Origin: Candidatus Omnitrophota bacterium
GTDB taxonomy: Bacteria > Omnitrophota > Omnitrophia > Omnitrophales > JAQTRP01
DNA length: 46,604 bases
Reading direction: 5' to 3'
Assembly (NCBI GenBank): GCA_028711765.1
Contig: JAQTRP010000003.1
Location: 1-46,604, forward strand
The notes beneath the pieces are model-generated. The model was not told where the DNA came from, did no database searches, and was given only the letters and a program-made list of their open reading frames with translations. Shown piece by piece: positions 1-10,550 of the stretch (the stretch's first letter is position 1; every line of letters begins with the position of its first letter). Made by a program: the position numbers and the translations under genes.

Positions 1-2145
1 GTCACGGGACATTCTATCTCGGTCAAAATTGGCTCTTTGACTCGCGAAATCGCGGTCGTGTTCCACATTCCGCCAGCCATCGTTCGTATTTCTCTCCCAA
101 CCGTTTTCCGCGTTGTGGCGATATACACCGCCGTCCTTGCCCGCGAAAACATCATTGCCCCGTATAGACTGAGCTGCTCTGCCGGAATCTCTCAGTTTGT
201 CGGCCCGTTCACCGCTGAAATCATGGTCTTTGACCTTATCCGCAAAATCACTGCCTTTAATCTTATCGCGGGCGGAATAAGGATTAAAGTTTTGTTTGAT
301 ATTCTGGAGTTTTGAGGACTGAGGCTCAAGCCTGTGGTCCGGATTTACGTTCGGATGATTATTTTTCCAATTATCGACTTTGCCTTTCCAGTTGTTATAT
401 ATGTTGTTGTTGTTTACGTTGATGTTAATATTGTTGTCGCCGTGATACCATCCCCACCCATACGGCCCCCACCAAGGATTCCACCAGGCGCCGAACATAG
501 ATCCGGCCGCGAAACCGAACGCGAACCCCTCATCTTCGCCGCACTCGAATCCGGCGTTGAAACCGTAGGTATAAGGATAACCGATCCATTCCTCGCCCAC
601 GTAAGGCGGATAATAATAACCCGTGCCGTAGACGACCGTGTACTCCGGCGTTACGACCGTGCCCATATAGCCTGGCGTGTAGCCAACATAAACCTCATCG
701 GGTGTGGATCCGTAAACGCGCACGTAAGTGACATAGTAAAGCGGCGAGGTGGGAGGAATCGCATAAATCACCTCCGGCACGCTGTCTGCCACAACCCAAG
801 GCCCCGCGGGCGAAGGCGCCTTGAACCATACGCCGTTTTCAACCGCGTAGCATTCGCTTTCGCTTACCTTTATGACCGGCAGGGCGGTATTGGCAACATA
901 CTGCAGAGTCGTGCCTTCGATCGGTTTAAACTGCGGAGCGCCGTCATATTTTACATTGAGCTTCGCCTCGCTGCGTTTCACGGCAGTAGTCTGGGGAATA
1001 GAGTTTGCGATGACCGCCTCTTTTGACTGCGGTGTGCCGGGAACGGAAACGAGCGCGTTGGCTTTGGGATGGTCCGCCGGTATCTTCGCGAAATCGGCCG
1101 GAAGCTCTTTTCCCGAAACAAAGGCCCACGGCCCGGAAAGCGATTTCGCCTTGAACCAGCGCCCGGAGATCAGCACATAATAATAATTATCCTCCAGCGT
1201 CATGAAGATGGCGTTGTCGCTGTTTTCAACCTGAAGGAGATTGGTGCCCTCGATAGGCAGAAACTCCGCCTTGCCGTCTGACTGGATCAACTCGGCGGGA
1301 ACGGTGCTGACGTAAATAGCCGGAGGAGTTGCGAGGGGAGCGGCGTCCTTCGCGGGCTCGAGCAAATCCACCTGTTTTGCCGCCACGGCGGCCTGTTTAA
1401 CCTCATCGAGCGATGCCGGCGGATTCGCCGAAACCGCCCAGGGCCCTTCAACAGCTGCCGCTTCATACCAGTTTCCCATCGCCTGAAGGTAAAACTTGTT
1501 ACCCGTCTTGACAATTAAGGCGGTGGTATTGATAACACGCTCGAGGCCCGCAGCCGACACTGGCCGCAGCACCGGCTCGCCGTCTATAAGAACAAGTATC
1601 GCCGGTAGCTCGCTATATATGATGCGCGGCGGCTCATTCTTTACGTTTACCGTATATGTTTTCTCGACCGACTGCGACATGGCAAAGTTTGCCTCAAGGT
1701 GGTCAAGCGCGATTTCCTTGGTCCTTTGCGGGAGCTCGCTCTGGAGCAGTTCACGGTATTGTTTTTCCCTGTCGGGCACCGTCGGAAACTGGACCTTCAC
1801 GATTTTAAGGTCCCGCAAGGTAATGATCCTCGCTTCCTTATCCACATCCGCCTTTCCGTCAATCCATATCACCCCGAACACCTCTTTTGACGTCTCTTTC
1901 GTCTGGGCGGAGACGGCGGCGCGGGCCTCCAGCTTAACGCCGTCCCATTTTTCAACCTGCGGTTGATACATAGAAAAGACGGTGCTGCCCTCATCAAATA
2001 CACGGGGCCACGCCAAGGCGGACGGCGCCTGGCCTACGCTTCCCGCCATTTCATCAACGGCAACAGAACACGGAATAAATAATAAATTTACCGCGGCAAT
2101 AACAATTAATGCCACAATCTTTCGCATGCTTACGCTGCCTTTCAT
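1..2145 (-). CDS. Large secreted protein with Trp-rich WF-x-A..GPW modules (3' end outside window)
   Basis: This reading frame is open for 715 codons and leaves the window without a stop, so the C-terminus is missing. Residues 1-29 look like a signal peptide (basic start, then ALIVIAAVNLLFIPCSVA). Around residues 225-480 there are three copies of a module with W-F/Y-x-A, a short linker and GPW. After them comes a Tyr/Gly-rich stretch (IPPTSPLYYVTYV, then GYTPGYMG and a W/G/Y run) and an Asn-rich segment near residue 590. The C-terminal part is charged and Arg/Asp-rich. The layout resembles proteins sometimes labelled 'carbohydrate-binding family V/XII', but I know no proven function for them. 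An AAAGGA ribosome binding site lies 8 bases before the chosen ATG; a second ATG six codons later is possible. Export from the cytoplasm is likely. Confidence 0.75.
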   Translation of the reverse strand, partial: MKGSVSMRKIVALIVIAAVNLLFIPCSVAVDEMAGSVGQAPSALAWPRVFDEGSTVFSMYQPQVEKWDGVKLEARAAVSAQTKETSKEVFGVIWIDGKADVDKEARIITLRDLKIVKVQFPTVPDREKQYRELLQSELPQRTKEIALDHLEANFAMSQSVEKTYTVNVKNEPPRIIYSELPAILVLIDGEPVLRPVSAAGLERVINTTALIVKTGNKFYLQAMGNWYEAAAVEGPWAVSANPPASLDEVKQAAVAAKQVDLLEPAKDAAPLATPPAIYVSTVPAELIQSDGKAEFLPIEGTNLLQVENSDNAIFMTLEDNYYYVLISGRWFKAKSLSGPWAFVSGKELPADFAKIPADHPKANALVSVPGTPQSKEAVIANSIPQTTAVKRSEAKLNVKYDGAPQFKPIEGTTLQYVANTALPVIKVSESECYAVENGVWFKAPSPAGPWVVADSVPEVIYAIPPTSPLYYVTYVRVYGSTPDEVYVGYTPGYMGTVVTPEYTVVYGTGYYYPPYVGEEWIGYPYTYGFNAGFECGEDEGFAFGFAAGSMFGAWWNPWWGPYGWGWYHGDNNININVNNNNIYNNWKGKVDNWKNNHPNVNPDHRLEPQSSKLQNIKQNFNPYSARDKIKGSDFADKVKDHDFSGERADKLRDSGRAAQSIRGNDVFAGKDGGVYRHNAENGWERNTNDGWRNVEHDRDFASQRANFDRDRMSRD

Positions 2146-2207
2146 CGGATATTCCTTTCTAGTTAAGGACTGGTTTCGTAAGTCTTTGCAAACCTTTATG
2201 TACCTCA

Positions 2208-2259
2208 CAATAATGTACCTGGTACCGGACCCGTGAATCCGGTACCAGGTACATTATTG
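2208..2259. repeat. GTACCTGGTACC-type palindrome, copy 1
   Basis: Two 22-base arms (2208-2229 and 2238-2259) are perfect reverse complements around an 8-base loop. This is one of at least eight copies of the family in the window. It lies between the secreted-protein gene and the gene upstream of it and could fold as a hairpin in RNA from either strand. Confidence 0.9.
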
Positions 2260-2270
2260 TATTTACGTCT

Positions 2271-2966
2271 TTACCGGCTCCAGCTGACCTTGCCGTCCTT
2301 ATCAACAAAACTTATCCCGGGATTTCCGTCGTCTTTGAGCCCAAGTTTGATACGGGCGTCTCCATTATTATCCAGTACATAAAACATCGGACTCTCGCCG
2401 CGATCCAAGGCAAGACGGAAACCGCGATTTCCGTCTTCGCCGAAAATTTCAAGATATGGCCCCCGCTCACCGGCAAGAGTCAATCTCGCCCTTGATCCGC
2501 CTCTCTCATCGTAAAAGACAAGCCCCAGATACTGCAGCTCGTCGCTGTAGTGCCAGGAACCTATATCGATCGCTCCGCGCTTGTCTCGCACCGTCAGATT
2601 CGCCTCGCCCGCGTAATGCCCCACTCTAAGGCTTACCGAGGCCGCGTTATCCGAATCATAAAGGTCCAACGTGGAGCCGATGGCCGATGAGCCGAGCTTC
2701 GCGCGCACGTTACCCTCCCCGTCCATAAGAGTCAAGACTGGATTCGGGCTGATTGACGATGCATCCTGCGGCTCCATACCAAGTCTAGCATATGTCTTTC
2801 CGTCCTTACCAACAAGAACAAACTCTTCCGCCGTGACGATCTTTGCGGGAGAGACGGCGGACCGCCCGCACAACAGTTTGCCGGAAAGAAAGTGATTTGC
2901 CACGATACCTGCCGCTACTCCGACGGCTAAAGCTATTACGAACAAAAATATATAACGTCCTTTCAT
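2271..2966 (-). CDS. Membrane-anchored protein with repeated D-x-x-G-x-x-R-A-x-L-G motifs
   Basis: The 231-residue product starts with one hydrophobic segment (about residues 4-26), a membrane anchor or uncleaved signal. The rest is built from imperfect repeats of the form hydrophobic strand, then D/N-x-x-G-x-x-R-A/F-x-L: for example DGEGNVRAKLG, DERGGSRARLTL, DNNGDARIKLG and DKDGKVSW. Such repeats suggest an extracytoplasmic beta-rich fold. I do not recognise a function. The start codon overlaps the stop of the preceding gene (ATGA), with CGGAG 8 bases upstream, so the two genes are probably translated together. Confidence 0.7.
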   Translation of the reverse strand: MKGRYIFLFVIALAVGVAAGIVANHFLSGKLLCGRSAVSPAKIVTAEEFVLVGKDGKTYARLGMEPQDASSISPNPVLTLMDGEGNVRAKLGSSAIGSTLDLYDSDNAASVSLRVGHYAGEANLTVRDKRGAIDIGSWHYSDELQYLGLVFYDERGGSRARLTLAGERGPYLEIFGEDGNRGFRLALDRGESPMFYVLDNNGDARIKLGLKDDGNPGISFVDKDGKVSWSR

Positions 2967-3784
2967 GCGCGACTCCGTTCTTTCAATGGTTCAAAAGTAT
3001 CTAACACGTGCTGAAAGACAGGGCGATAATGCTTAAAGAGCGATTTGGGAGCGGAATAAACAAACACGAAAAAGCCCTTTTTACCCGTGAGGACAACGTA
3101 TTCCTCGCGGACTCTGATCTCTTTTGTGTCCATCGAATGCGGGGGGATATAATCGAAGGTGCCTCTTATGAAGCGGGAACCCGATAGTCCACCCACGGTT
3201 ACGGGTTTGACGTCTGTAGTTTTCTCTCCAACCAAAGGTACAGGTCCCGGCTCGAGCTGCCGCGCGAGATATGACTTGGCGTCCGGAAATAAAGGGTCGG
3301 TGCCGGAGTGATATCTCAGGTAGATTGTCGGCGGACGGTTTTCCCTGTTCCGCGGCCCCTTAAGGAATATACCGTGGAGCCCCGCGGCTTCACAGCTGCG
3401 GCCCATTGATTTACTACGCTCCGCGGGGCGGAACCGCTCCGAAGCAATGACTCTGCTTCGCTCAAAAGCTTCCGCTTTGAGCTTCGCAGCAGTACCCTCC
3501 TTCGTATTTATCCCCGCCACAGTTCTTGACGGGGCTTTCTGCGAAGGAGGGTAAACTTTGGCCTCTTCCGATTCCCTATCGGTATCGCGCCAGGCCGCCC
3601 AGTTTGCCGGAACCTCGCACCTAAAGAACCCGTCCGCGCTCTCGGCCTTCCAGGACAAGCCACTATTACAACCTTCGGCTGAAGCGGCGCTCTTCACGCC
3701 TCCAAGAAGTGCTCCCTGACTCAAATACCCAGCGAGCAAAAAACATAAAACAACCGATGCCTTTTCGCCGACTCTCAATGCCAT
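2963..3784 (-). CDS. Secreted protein of unknown function, possibly PsbP-like fold
   Basis: The 273-residue product has a signal peptide (about residues 1-36, core VVLCFLLAGYLS). After it comes a domain beginning GFFRCEVPANWAAWRD and ending FVFVYSAPKSLFKHYRPVF followed by VLDTFEP. This pattern of a short amphipathic strand and Trp at the start and a 'F..L..F' helix at the end resembles PsbP/DUF1795-like domains, but the match is weak. The gene starts 23 bases after purL and overlaps the next gene by 4 bases, so it may be read through from the pur genes although its product is extracytoplasmic. The function is unknown. Confidence 0.65.
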   Translation of the reverse strand: MALRVGEKASVVLCFLLAGYLSQGALLGGVKSAASAEGCNSGLSWKAESADGFFRCEVPANWAAWRDTDRESEEAKVYPPSQKAPSRTVAGINTKEGTAAKLKAEAFERSRVIASERFRPAERSKSMGRSCEAAGLHGIFLKGPRNRENRPPTIYLRYHSGTDPLFPDAKSYLARQLEPGPVPLVGEKTTDVKPVTVGGLSGSRFIRGTFDYIPPHSMDTKEIRVREEYVVLTGKKGFFVFVYSAPKSLFKHYRPVFQHVLDTFEPLKERSRA

Positions 3785-3807
3785 GCGATCTTTCTATAAG
3801 GGATGTT

Positions 3808-6006
3808 TTATTTTGCCGGCAACGAGCCGCGCCACTCCTTTGATAAATTTTCTAAGCGCAGGTTGATTAATTCTTTCTTGCCGGACAATATTCTGAACTC
3901 TATTCCTCCGGTCAGTCCGATTATACGATAAGGTGCTTTATTTCTCTTAGCGATTTTATCAATTTCTTTTACAGACCGGCTATTACAGGAGAGGATGATC
4001 CTTGACTGCGATTCTCCAAAAAGCAGCGCGTCTTCCCGTATATCGTAATTTAAATTATTTATGACGGCCCCCACCATATTAGCTTCGTTTGAAATACAGC
4101 ATTCGGCCAGGGCCACCGCTAATCCGCCTTCGGAGCAATCGTGGGCCGAATTTACCAAACCTTTCTCTATCGCCTCGAGAGTCGTATCCTGAACCGCTTT
4201 TTCCAGTTTCAAATCCAATTTTGGCGCGTCGCCTCTTGTTAAATGATGAATCTCTTTTAGATACTCGCTCGCGCCCAGCTCTTCCCCGCAGCGGCCCAAA
4301 AGAATTATAACGTCACCGTCTTGCTTAAAATTCTGCGAACAGGCTTTGTTCGCATCATTGAGAATGCCTATCATACCTATAGCAGGAGTAGGATTAATAG
4401 CAGACTTGGGACTTTCATTATAGAAAGAGACGTTTCCGCTCACTACGGCTACTTTAAACGATTTGCACGCATCCCGGATTCCTTCCACGCAATTCTTGAA
4501 ATACCAGAAACTTTCCGGCTTCTCCGGGTTCCCGAAATTAAGACAATCCGTAACCGCCGCCGGCCGCCCTCCCGAACAGACAAGATTCCTTGCCGCTTCC
4601 GCTACCGCGATCTCGGCGCCTCTGTAAGGATTGAGAAAACAATAACGGCTATTGCAATCGGTGGTAGCGGCTATCGCTTTATTTGTCCCCTTTAACCTTA
4701 TCACCGCCGCGTCTGAGCCGGGCAATACAACGGTATTTGTCTGAACCATATGGTCATACTGCTCATATACCCAGGCCTTATTGGCAATAGACGGCGCCCT
4801 CAAAAGCTTAAGCAAAACTTCGTTATAATCCGCCGGTTTGGGAATCCTGCCGAGTCTAAGCTTGTTCAATTCCTTTAGGCGTTTCGGCTTCGCAGAGGGC
4901 ATGTCATAGATCGGCGCCTTAGTCAGAGAATGCGCCTTTATACTGGCTACCACCTTACCGTTATCTCTGATGGTTACCAACCCATCATCGGTAACATGCC
5001 CGATAACAGAGGCGTTAAGGCCCCATTTCAAAAATATTTCCCTTACTTGCCTTTCTTTTCCATTCTTCACGCAGACGAGCATCCTCTCCTGAGACTCGGA
5101 CATCATAACTTCCCAGGGCTCCATATTCTCCTCTCTCCTGGGAACAGCCTGTATTTCCACATCCATGCCGGAATTGCCAGCCGATGCCATCTCGCTTGTG
5201 CAACAAGTAAGGCCCGCCGCTCCCATGTCTTTAATGCCGACGACATATCCTGTGTTGATAGCCTCTAAGGTTGCCTCTATCAGGCATTTCTCTGTAAAAG
5301 GGTCTCCTATCTGAACTGTCGGCCTTTTTTCTTCGCCTTCTTTAAATTCATTTGAAGCGAGAATGCTGCATCCTCCGATCCCGTCCCTTCCCGTGCTTGA
5401 CCCGACGTACATGATCGAATTTCCGATGCCGAAGGCGCGCGCCTGCGATAACTCATTCTTCTTGGCTATGCCGATACACATGGCATTAACCAAACAGTTT
5501 CCACTGTAACTTTCGTCAAAGTATATTTCGCCGCCCACCGTGGGTACTCCGACGCAATTTCCGTAGAACTGGATCCCGTCCACAACACCGGCGAGCAGAT
5601 ACCTATTATAAGCCTGACTAAGCGGCCCAAAACGCAGAGAATCCAATAACGCTATGGGCCTGGCCCCCGCAGTAAATATGTCTCTTATAATCCCGCCCAC
5701 TCCCGTAGCAGCTCCCTGCTTTGGTTCGACCTGTGAGGGATGGTTATGGCTCTCCATTTTAAAGACTATGGCCAAATCATCGATAATAATCCCGCCCGAA
5801 TCTTCTCCTATCAGTGTTTTATATTTACCTGTCTTGGGCAGGAGTTTAAGCCATTTGCGGGAACAAAGGTATCCGCAATGCTCAGACCACTCTACCGAAA
5901 ACATCGCCAACTCGGTCGGCGTAGGCTCCCTTTTTAGAATCCTTAGGATATTTTTATATTCTTCATCGCTTAACCCAAGCGAATGATATACGTCGGGTTT
6001 TATCAT
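3808..6006 (-). CDS. purL: Phosphoribosylformylglycinamidine synthase subunit PurL
   Basis: The product makes FGAM from FGAR, ATP and ammonia in step 4 of purine synthesis. It is the 732-residue small form that works with PurS and PurQ, not the 1,300-residue fused form. EWSEHCGY (His43) and the ATP-site motif [20 protein letters not shown] (from residue 85) are intact, as are GIKDMGAAG in the first half and [16 protein letters not shown] in the second. The start overlaps the purQ stop by 4 bases (ATGA). All three subunit genes are adjacent in the order purS-purQ-purL. Confidence 0.97.
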   Translation of the reverse strand: MIKPDVYHSLGLSDEEYKNILRILKREPTPTELAMFSVEWSEHCGYLCSRKWLKLLPKTGKYKTLIGEDSGGIIIDDLAIVFKMESHNHPSQVEPKQGAATGVGGIIRDIFTAGARPIALLDSLRFGPLSQAYNRYLLAGVVDGIQFYGNCVGVPTVGGEIYFDESYSGNCLVNAMCIGIAKKNELSQARAFGIGNSIMYVGSSTGRDGIGGCSILASNEFKEGEEKRPTVQIGDPFTEKCLIEATLEAINTGYVVGIKDMGAAGLTCCTSEMASAGNSGMDVEIQAVPRREENMEPWEVMMSESQERMLVCVKNGKERQVREIFLKWGLNASVIGHVTDDGLVTIRDNGKVVASIKAHSLTKAPIYDMPSAKPKRLKELNKLRLGRIPKPADYNEVLLKLLRAPSIANKAWVYEQYDHMVQTNTVVLPGSDAAVIRLKGTNKAIAATTDCNSRYCFLNPYRGAEIAVAEAARNLVCSGGRPAAVTDCLNFGNPEKPESFWYFKNCVEGIRDACKSFKVAVVSGNVSFYNESPKSAINPTPAIGMIGILNDANKACSQNFKQDGDVIILLGRCGEELGASEYLKEIHHLTRGDAPKLDLKLEKAVQDTTLEAIEKGLVNSAHDCSEGGLAVALAECCISNEANMVGAVINNLNYDIREDALLFGESQSRIILSCNSRSVKEIDKIAKRNKAPYRIIGLTGGIEFRILSGKKELINLRLENLSKEWRGSLPAK

Positions 6007-6704
6007 AATCTTTTCGTCTCTAACCAGTTAACCATGGATTTAAATATAAGATGACCGTCGCGGGAGCCGAGCGAGTCTTCGGAGCTGCGCTCGGGATGCG
6101 GCATAATGCCTAAGACGTTTCCTTTTTTGTTTATAATGCCGGCGATATTATCCAGCGCACCGTTGGGATTATAGCGATCACTGATCTCTCCTCGGGCTGA
6201 ACAATAACGGAATACCACTTGCTCATTATCTCTTAATTCCTCAAGGCCGGCGGGGTCGATATAATAATTGCCCTCGTTGTGGGCGATGGGAATTTTTAAA
6301 ATCTGGCCCGCATTACACAAGCTTGTGAATCTTGTGCGATTGTTATCCGTCTTTACATAAACGTGCTTACATATAAAGTGAAGGCCCCTGTTTCTCAACA
6401 TAACACCGGGTAAAAGCCCGGCCTCAAGAAGTATCTGAAAGCCGTTGCAGATTCCTATTACAGTGCCGCCTTTTCCGGCGAAATCGGCGATATGCTTCAT
6501 CACGGGCGAAAATCTTGCTACGGCGCCTGTCCTTAAGTAATCTCCATAACTAAATCCCCCGGGCAGAATGACACAATCAAGACCGCTAAGATTGGCGTCC
6601 TTATGCCAGACATACTTGACGGGCTTCTTTAAAACATCTTTTACTACATAAAAACAGTCTTGGTCGCAATTAGACCCGGGAAAGACTACGACTCCGAATT
6701 TCAT
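6003..6704 (-). CDS. purQ: Phosphoribosylformylglycinamidine synthase subunit PurQ (glutaminase)
   Basis: This 233-residue class I amidotransferase releases ammonia from glutamine and passes it to PurL. The N-terminus [15 protein letters not shown] and the motif [12 protein letters not shown] are typical of PurQ. The catalytic Cys is in GICNGFQ, and the His/Glu pair is in MPHPER. Its ATG directly follows the purS stop and its end overlaps purL, which points to translational coupling and fixed subunit ratios. Confidence 0.97.
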   Translation of the reverse strand: MKFGVVVFPGSNCDQDCFYVVKDVLKKPVKYVWHKDANLSGLDCVILPGGFSYGDYLRTGAVARFSPVMKHIADFAGKGGTVIGICNGFQILLEAGLLPGVMLRNRGLHFICKHVYVKTDNNRTRFTSLCNAGQILKIPIAHNEGNYYIDPAGLEELRDNEQVVFRYCSARGEISDRYNPNGALDNIAGIINKKGNVLGIMPHPERSSEDSLGSRDGHLIFKSMVNWLETKRL

Positions 6705-6950
6705 CTATTCCCCGCTTAATTTGAAACGATAGTCTTCTATTATAGGGTTTGACAAAAGCTTCTTGCACATCTCGTTGACTTCTCTCTCCGCTCTTTTCTT
6801 GTCTTTATAATTTAGCTTGATAACTACTAATTTTCCCATACGGACATCCGCTAAGTCTTTGTAACCCAATGATTCCAGGGCGTGCTTAACGGTTAAACCC
6901 TGCGGATCGGCAACACCCTTTTTAAGGGCGATATAAATCTCGACGATCAT
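6705..6950 (-). CDS. purS: Phosphoribosylformylglycinamidine synthase subunit PurS
   Basis: The 81-residue protein bridges PurL and PurQ in the FGAM synthase complex. It has the family pattern: a beta strand start VEIYIALKKGVADPQG, then HALESLGY, VRMGKLVVIKL and a C-terminal NPIIEDYRF. The length matches the family. It is the first gene of the purSQL unit. The 249 bases between it and carB hold a GTACC palindrome. Confidence 0.95.
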   Translation of the reverse strand: MIVEIYIALKKGVADPQGLTVKHALESLGYKDLADVRMGKLVVIKLNYKDKKRAEREVNEMCKKLLSNPIIEDYRFKLSGE

Positions 6951-7013
6951 TTTTAATCTCCATTTTTTAATTACTGTACTAGAGTTTGCTGTTTGCTTAA
7001 CACGCTAACGCTG

Positions 7014-7070
7014 TCCCTTTACGTACCCGGTACCGGATCAATCGAACGCGGTACCGGATACGTAAAGGGA
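7014..7070. repeat. GTACC-type palindrome, copy 2
   Basis: The 21-base arms 7014-7034 and 7050-7070 are inverted copies with one mismatch (core TTTACGTACCCGGTACC). The repeat sits between carB and purS, where it might end carB transcripts or separate the car and pur units. The remaining bases of 6951-7199 show nothing else I can support. Confidence 0.85.
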
Positions 7071-7199
7071 CCTATTCTCTCCCAAGAGGGGATGAAATTC
7101 AAGGGGGTTAATACGAATTACGCGACATTCTACAACAACATAATCTGGTATTGCTAGTGTATTAAACGAGTAGAAAATCCGTCAAACTTAAGCATTGTA

Positions 7200-10100
7200 T
7201 TAATGTTTGGCATGATATTCCTGAATAGATTTTACCTCTAAACCGCCTTTTGATGCTGCCTCCATTCCGTTCACCGCCGCCTGCGCCCCCTGAAGGGTGG
7301 TTATGCATGGTATACCGTGCATAACCGCAAGGTTCCTAATGGGCTTCATATCAGAATGACTTCCCTCGCCAGAGGGCGTGTTAATTATGAGACTTATACC
7401 ACCTTTTTTAATAAGTTCCAATATTTCTTTACTGCCCTCGCCGATTTTACCTACCTCTTTAACTTTGATATTGTTGGACCATAAAACCTTATAAGTTCCC
7501 CTGGTGGAAATTATCCTGTAGCCCATGTCGCTCAATTTCTTCGCGATAAAAACTATATCCCGCTTATCGTCGTTTTTAACGCTTACGAAAACGCTGCCAC
7601 GCACCGGCAAAATCTGGCCGGCCGCGACCTGGGATTTATAGAAAGCCATTCCGAAAGATGAGTCGACGCCCATTACCTCGCCGGTCGATTTCATTTCGGG
7701 TCCGAGCAATATATCCACTCCGGAAAATCTTGAGAAAGGAAGCACCGACTCCTTTACCGACACATGGGAAACGCGCTTCTCTTTTGTGAAACCGAGCTCG
7801 CGCAGTTTTTTTCCGACCATTACCTTCGCCGCAATCTTCGCGAGCGGCACTCCTGTCGCCTTACTCACAAAAGGCACGGTACGGGATGCTCTTGGATTAA
7901 CCTCGAGAACATACACGGTATCACCCTTCACGGCAAACTGGATATTCATCAGGCCTTTGACCTTAAGTTCCTTCGAGAGGGCATGGGTGTATTTCCGGAT
8001 TTTGTCGATAATATCATCGCTTAAAGTATGCGGCGGAAGGACGCACGCGGAATCTCCGGAATGTACCCCGGCCTCTTCTATGTGCTCCATAATGCCGCCT
8101 ATAACGGTAAGCGTGCCGTCTGATACGGCATCAACGTCGACCTCAACCGCGTCCTCAAGAAACTTGTCGACAAGGATAGGTTCGTCCTTTGATACCTCCT
8201 TGGCTTCCTTCATGAATTCATTAAGAGATTTTTCATCATAGACAATTCTCATTGCCCTGCCACCCAAAACATATGACGGTCTCACCAGCACGGGATAACC
8301 AATCCTCGAAGCGATCTTCTTTGCCTCTCCCTTGGAGTAGGCGGAGCCGTTCGGCGGCTGGTTAATCTTAAGTTTAGTAATCAATTTTGAAAATTTATCC
8401 CTATTTTCGGCGGCGTCAATTGAGGCGACCGAGGTTCCAATTATGGGGGCGCCTGCTTCCTCAAGACGCCTCGCCAGATTAAGCGGAGTCTGTCCTCCAA
8501 ACTGGACAATAATACCGTCCGGCTTCTCCTTGTCCACTATATTCATCACATCCTCAAATGTAAGAGGCTCGAAATACAATTTATCCGAGGTGTCATAATC
8601 TGTCGAAACAGTCTCGGGGTTTGAATTTACCATGATGGTCTCGTAACCCAAACTCTTGAGCGCAAAGGATGCGTGACAGCAACAATAATCGAATTCTATT
8701 CCCTGCCCGATCCTGTTGGGGCCGCCGCCCAGAATCATTATCTTTTTCTTTTTTGATTTCCTCGTCTCATCCTCAACATCATAGGTGGAATAGTAGTATG
8801 GCGTATACGCCTCAAACTCCGCGGCGCAGGTATCCACTAACTTAAAAGTCGCTTCGATTCTTTGTTTTTTCCTTTCTTTTCTAACCTGCAATTCTTCAAC
8901 GCCGGTTAAATCCGCTATCTGCCTATCGCTGAAACCGTATTTCTTTGCCTCGCCCAGCGTCTCGGCGCTGAGCCCCTTCTTCTTAAGACGCTCGATTCTG
9001 ATAAGCTTCTCAAACTCGACGATCTCTTTGATATTGTTTATAAACCAAGGGTCGATACCGGTAATACGAACGATATTATTAATGGTATAGCCTTTCTGCA
9101 AAGCATATTTTATGTAGAATATCCGCGAGGCGTTCGGCTTCGTTAATCTTTGTTTAATCTTACTGTCAGAAATCTTCCGAAAGTCCTTTTTGTTATCCAA
9201 GCCGTCATGCCCGATCTCGAGGCCCCGCAGCCCCTTTTGCAATGCCTCCTTAAAGGTCCTGCCAATTGCCATTGTTTCACCAACCGATTTCATGGATATG
9301 CCGAGCACATCTTCCGCCTCAGGGAACTTCTCAAAAGTGAATCTTGGAATCTTTACGACACAGTAATCGATTGTGGGTTCAAACGAAGCGGGTGTCTTCT
9401 TTGTGATATCGTTCCTTATTTCATCAAGTGTATAACCCACCGCGAGCTTTGCCGCGATCTTCGCGATCGGGAAACCCGTCGCCTTGCTCGCCAAGGCTGA
9501 GCTCCTCGATACGCTCGGGTTCATTTCAATCGCGACCATCCTGCCGTCCTTTGGATTGACGGCAAACTGAATATTGGAGCCGCCGGTCTCGACACCGATT
9601 TCCCTGATTATCGCAATCGCGGCGTCCCTCATCTTCTGATATTCTTTGTCCGTCAGGGTCTGGGCGGGCGCAACGGTAATAGAATCGCCGGTATGAATTC
9701 CCATGGGATCGAAATTTTCGATCGAACAGATTATAACCACGTTGTCTTTCCTATCCCTCATAACCTCGAGCTCATATTCCTTCCAGCCGACAACCGACTC
9801 CTCAATTAAAACCTCGCCTATCATGCTGTTTTTAAGCCCGAGGTTAACGATGCGTTCGAACCCCTCTTTTGTCGCCGCAATTCCGCCACCTGTGCCGCCG
9901 AGCGTGAAGCTGGGCCTTATAATAAGAGGGAGCCCGAGTTTATTCATGGCGGCTTTTGCCTCTTTCATATTGTAGGCAAGGATACTTTTTGGAATATCAA
10001 GGCCGATTTCGAGCATCGCTCGCTTGAAATATTCTCTGTCCTCCGCTTTCTTAATAGCGTCGTAGTCGGCGCCTATCATCTTGACGTTGTACTTTTTAAG

Positions 10101-10421
10101 AATTCCCGCCTCGGCTACTTTCATCGCCGTATTAAGCCCCGTCTGGCCGCCAAGCGTGGGGAGAAGCGCGTCGGGTCTCTCCTTCGCGATAATCTTTTCA
10201 ACGACCTCGGGCGTTATCGGCTCAATGTAGGTAACGTCGGCTGTTTCAGGGTCAGTCATTATAGTGGCAGGATTCGAGTTTATGAGAATCACCTTAAAGC
10301 CTTCTTCGCGAAGGGCCTTGCAGGCCTGGGTGCCGGAATAATCGAATTCACACGCCTGGCTTATGATGATGGGGCCTGAACCTATAATCAGTATTTTTTT
10401 AATATCTTTACGTTTTGGCAT
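7200..10421 (-). CDS. carB: Carbamoyl-phosphate synthase large subunit CarB
   Basis: The product makes carbamoyl phosphate from bicarbonate, two ATP and ammonia for pyrimidines and arginine. At 1,073 residues it is full length. The two homologous halves each start with a nucleotide-binding motif ([21 protein letters not shown] near residue 10 and [19 protein letters not shown] near 565). Each half contains an ATP-grasp domain ([12 protein letters not shown] and [11 protein letters not shown]). The C-terminal 130 residues form the MGS-like allosteric domain. There is no clear ribosome binding site before the ATG, and a repeat element fills the gap to carA. Confidence 0.97.
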   Translation of the reverse strand: MPKRKDIKKILIIGSGPIIISQACEFDYSGTQACKALREEGFKVILINSNPATIMTDPETADVTYIEPITPEVVEKIIAKERPDALLPTLGGQTGLNTAMKVAEAGILKKYNVKMIGADYDAIKKAEDREYFKRAMLEIGLDIPKSILAYNMKEAKAAMNKLGLPLIIRPSFTLGGTGGGIAATKEGFERIVNLGLKNSMIGEVLIEESVVGWKEYELEVMRDRKDNVVIICSIENFDPMGIHTGDSITVAPAQTLTDKEYQKMRDAAIAIIREIGVETGGSNIQFAVNPKDGRMVAIEMNPSVSRSSALASKATGFPIAKIAAKLAVGYTLDEIRNDITKKTPASFEPTIDYCVVKIPRFTFEKFPEAEDVLGISMKSVGETMAIGRTFKEALQKGLRGLEIGHDGLDNKKDFRKISDSKIKQRLTKPNASRIFYIKYALQKGYTINNIVRITGIDPWFINNIKEIVEFEKLIRIERLKKKGLSAETLGEAKKYGFSDRQIADLTGVEELQVRKERKKQRIEATFKLVDTCAAEFEAYTPYYYSTYDVEDETRKSKKKKIMILGGGPNRIGQGIEFDYCCCHASFALKSLGYETIMVNSNPETVSTDYDTSDKLYFEPLTFEDVMNIVDKEKPDGIIVQFGGQTPLNLARRLEEAGAPIIGTSVASIDAAENRDKFSKLITKLKINQPPNGSAYSKGEAKKIASRIGYPVLVRPSYVLGGRAMRIVYDEKSLNEFMKEAKEVSKDEPILVDKFLEDAVEVDVDAVSDGTLTVIGGIMEHIEEAGVHSGDSACVLPPHTLSDDIIDKIRKYTHALSKELKVKGLMNIQFAVKGDTVYVLEVNPRASRTVPFVSKATGVPLAKIAAKVMVGKKLRELGFTKEKRVSHVSVKESVLPFSRFSGVDILLGPEMKSTGEVMGVDSSFGMAFYKSQVAAGQILPVRGSVFVSVKNDDKRDIVFIAKKLSDMGYRIISTRGTYKVLWSNNIKVKEVGKIGEGSKEILELIKKGGISLIINTPSGEGSHSDMKPIRNLAVMHGIPCITTLQGAQAAVNGMEAASKGGLEVKSIQEYHAKH

Positions 10422-10432
10422 AAATAAAATTT

Positions 10433-10550
10433 AAAATGTGAAGTGCAAAGCGTAAAACCACAGTCCAAAATTCAAAGTTACAAAGGAATTAAAACTTTAA
10501 ACTTTTAATTTTGGCTTTGCGCTTTTCATTTTTCACTTTGCACTTTTCAT
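10433..10550. repeat. AAGTGCAAAG-type inverted repeat between carA and carB
   Basis: Imperfect arms built from AAGTGCAAAG, AAAATGAAAAG and CCAAAATT face each other around a central AT-rich part. The right end overlaps the last codons and stop of carA, so the carA tail KSAK is encoded by the repeat. It resembles the low-complexity word repeats common in some uncultivated phyla. Confidence 0.7.

Noticed and set aside
334-1026. Plus-strand frame of 230 codons
   Set aside because: It lies opposite the large minus-strand secreted-protein gene, has no signal or domain pattern, and its composition mirrors the opposite frame.
4965-4985. Additional GGTTACCAA match inside purL
   Set aside because: It is on the other strand, lies within coding sequence, and lacks the A/T-tracts and the spaced TTACTT of the three real boxes.
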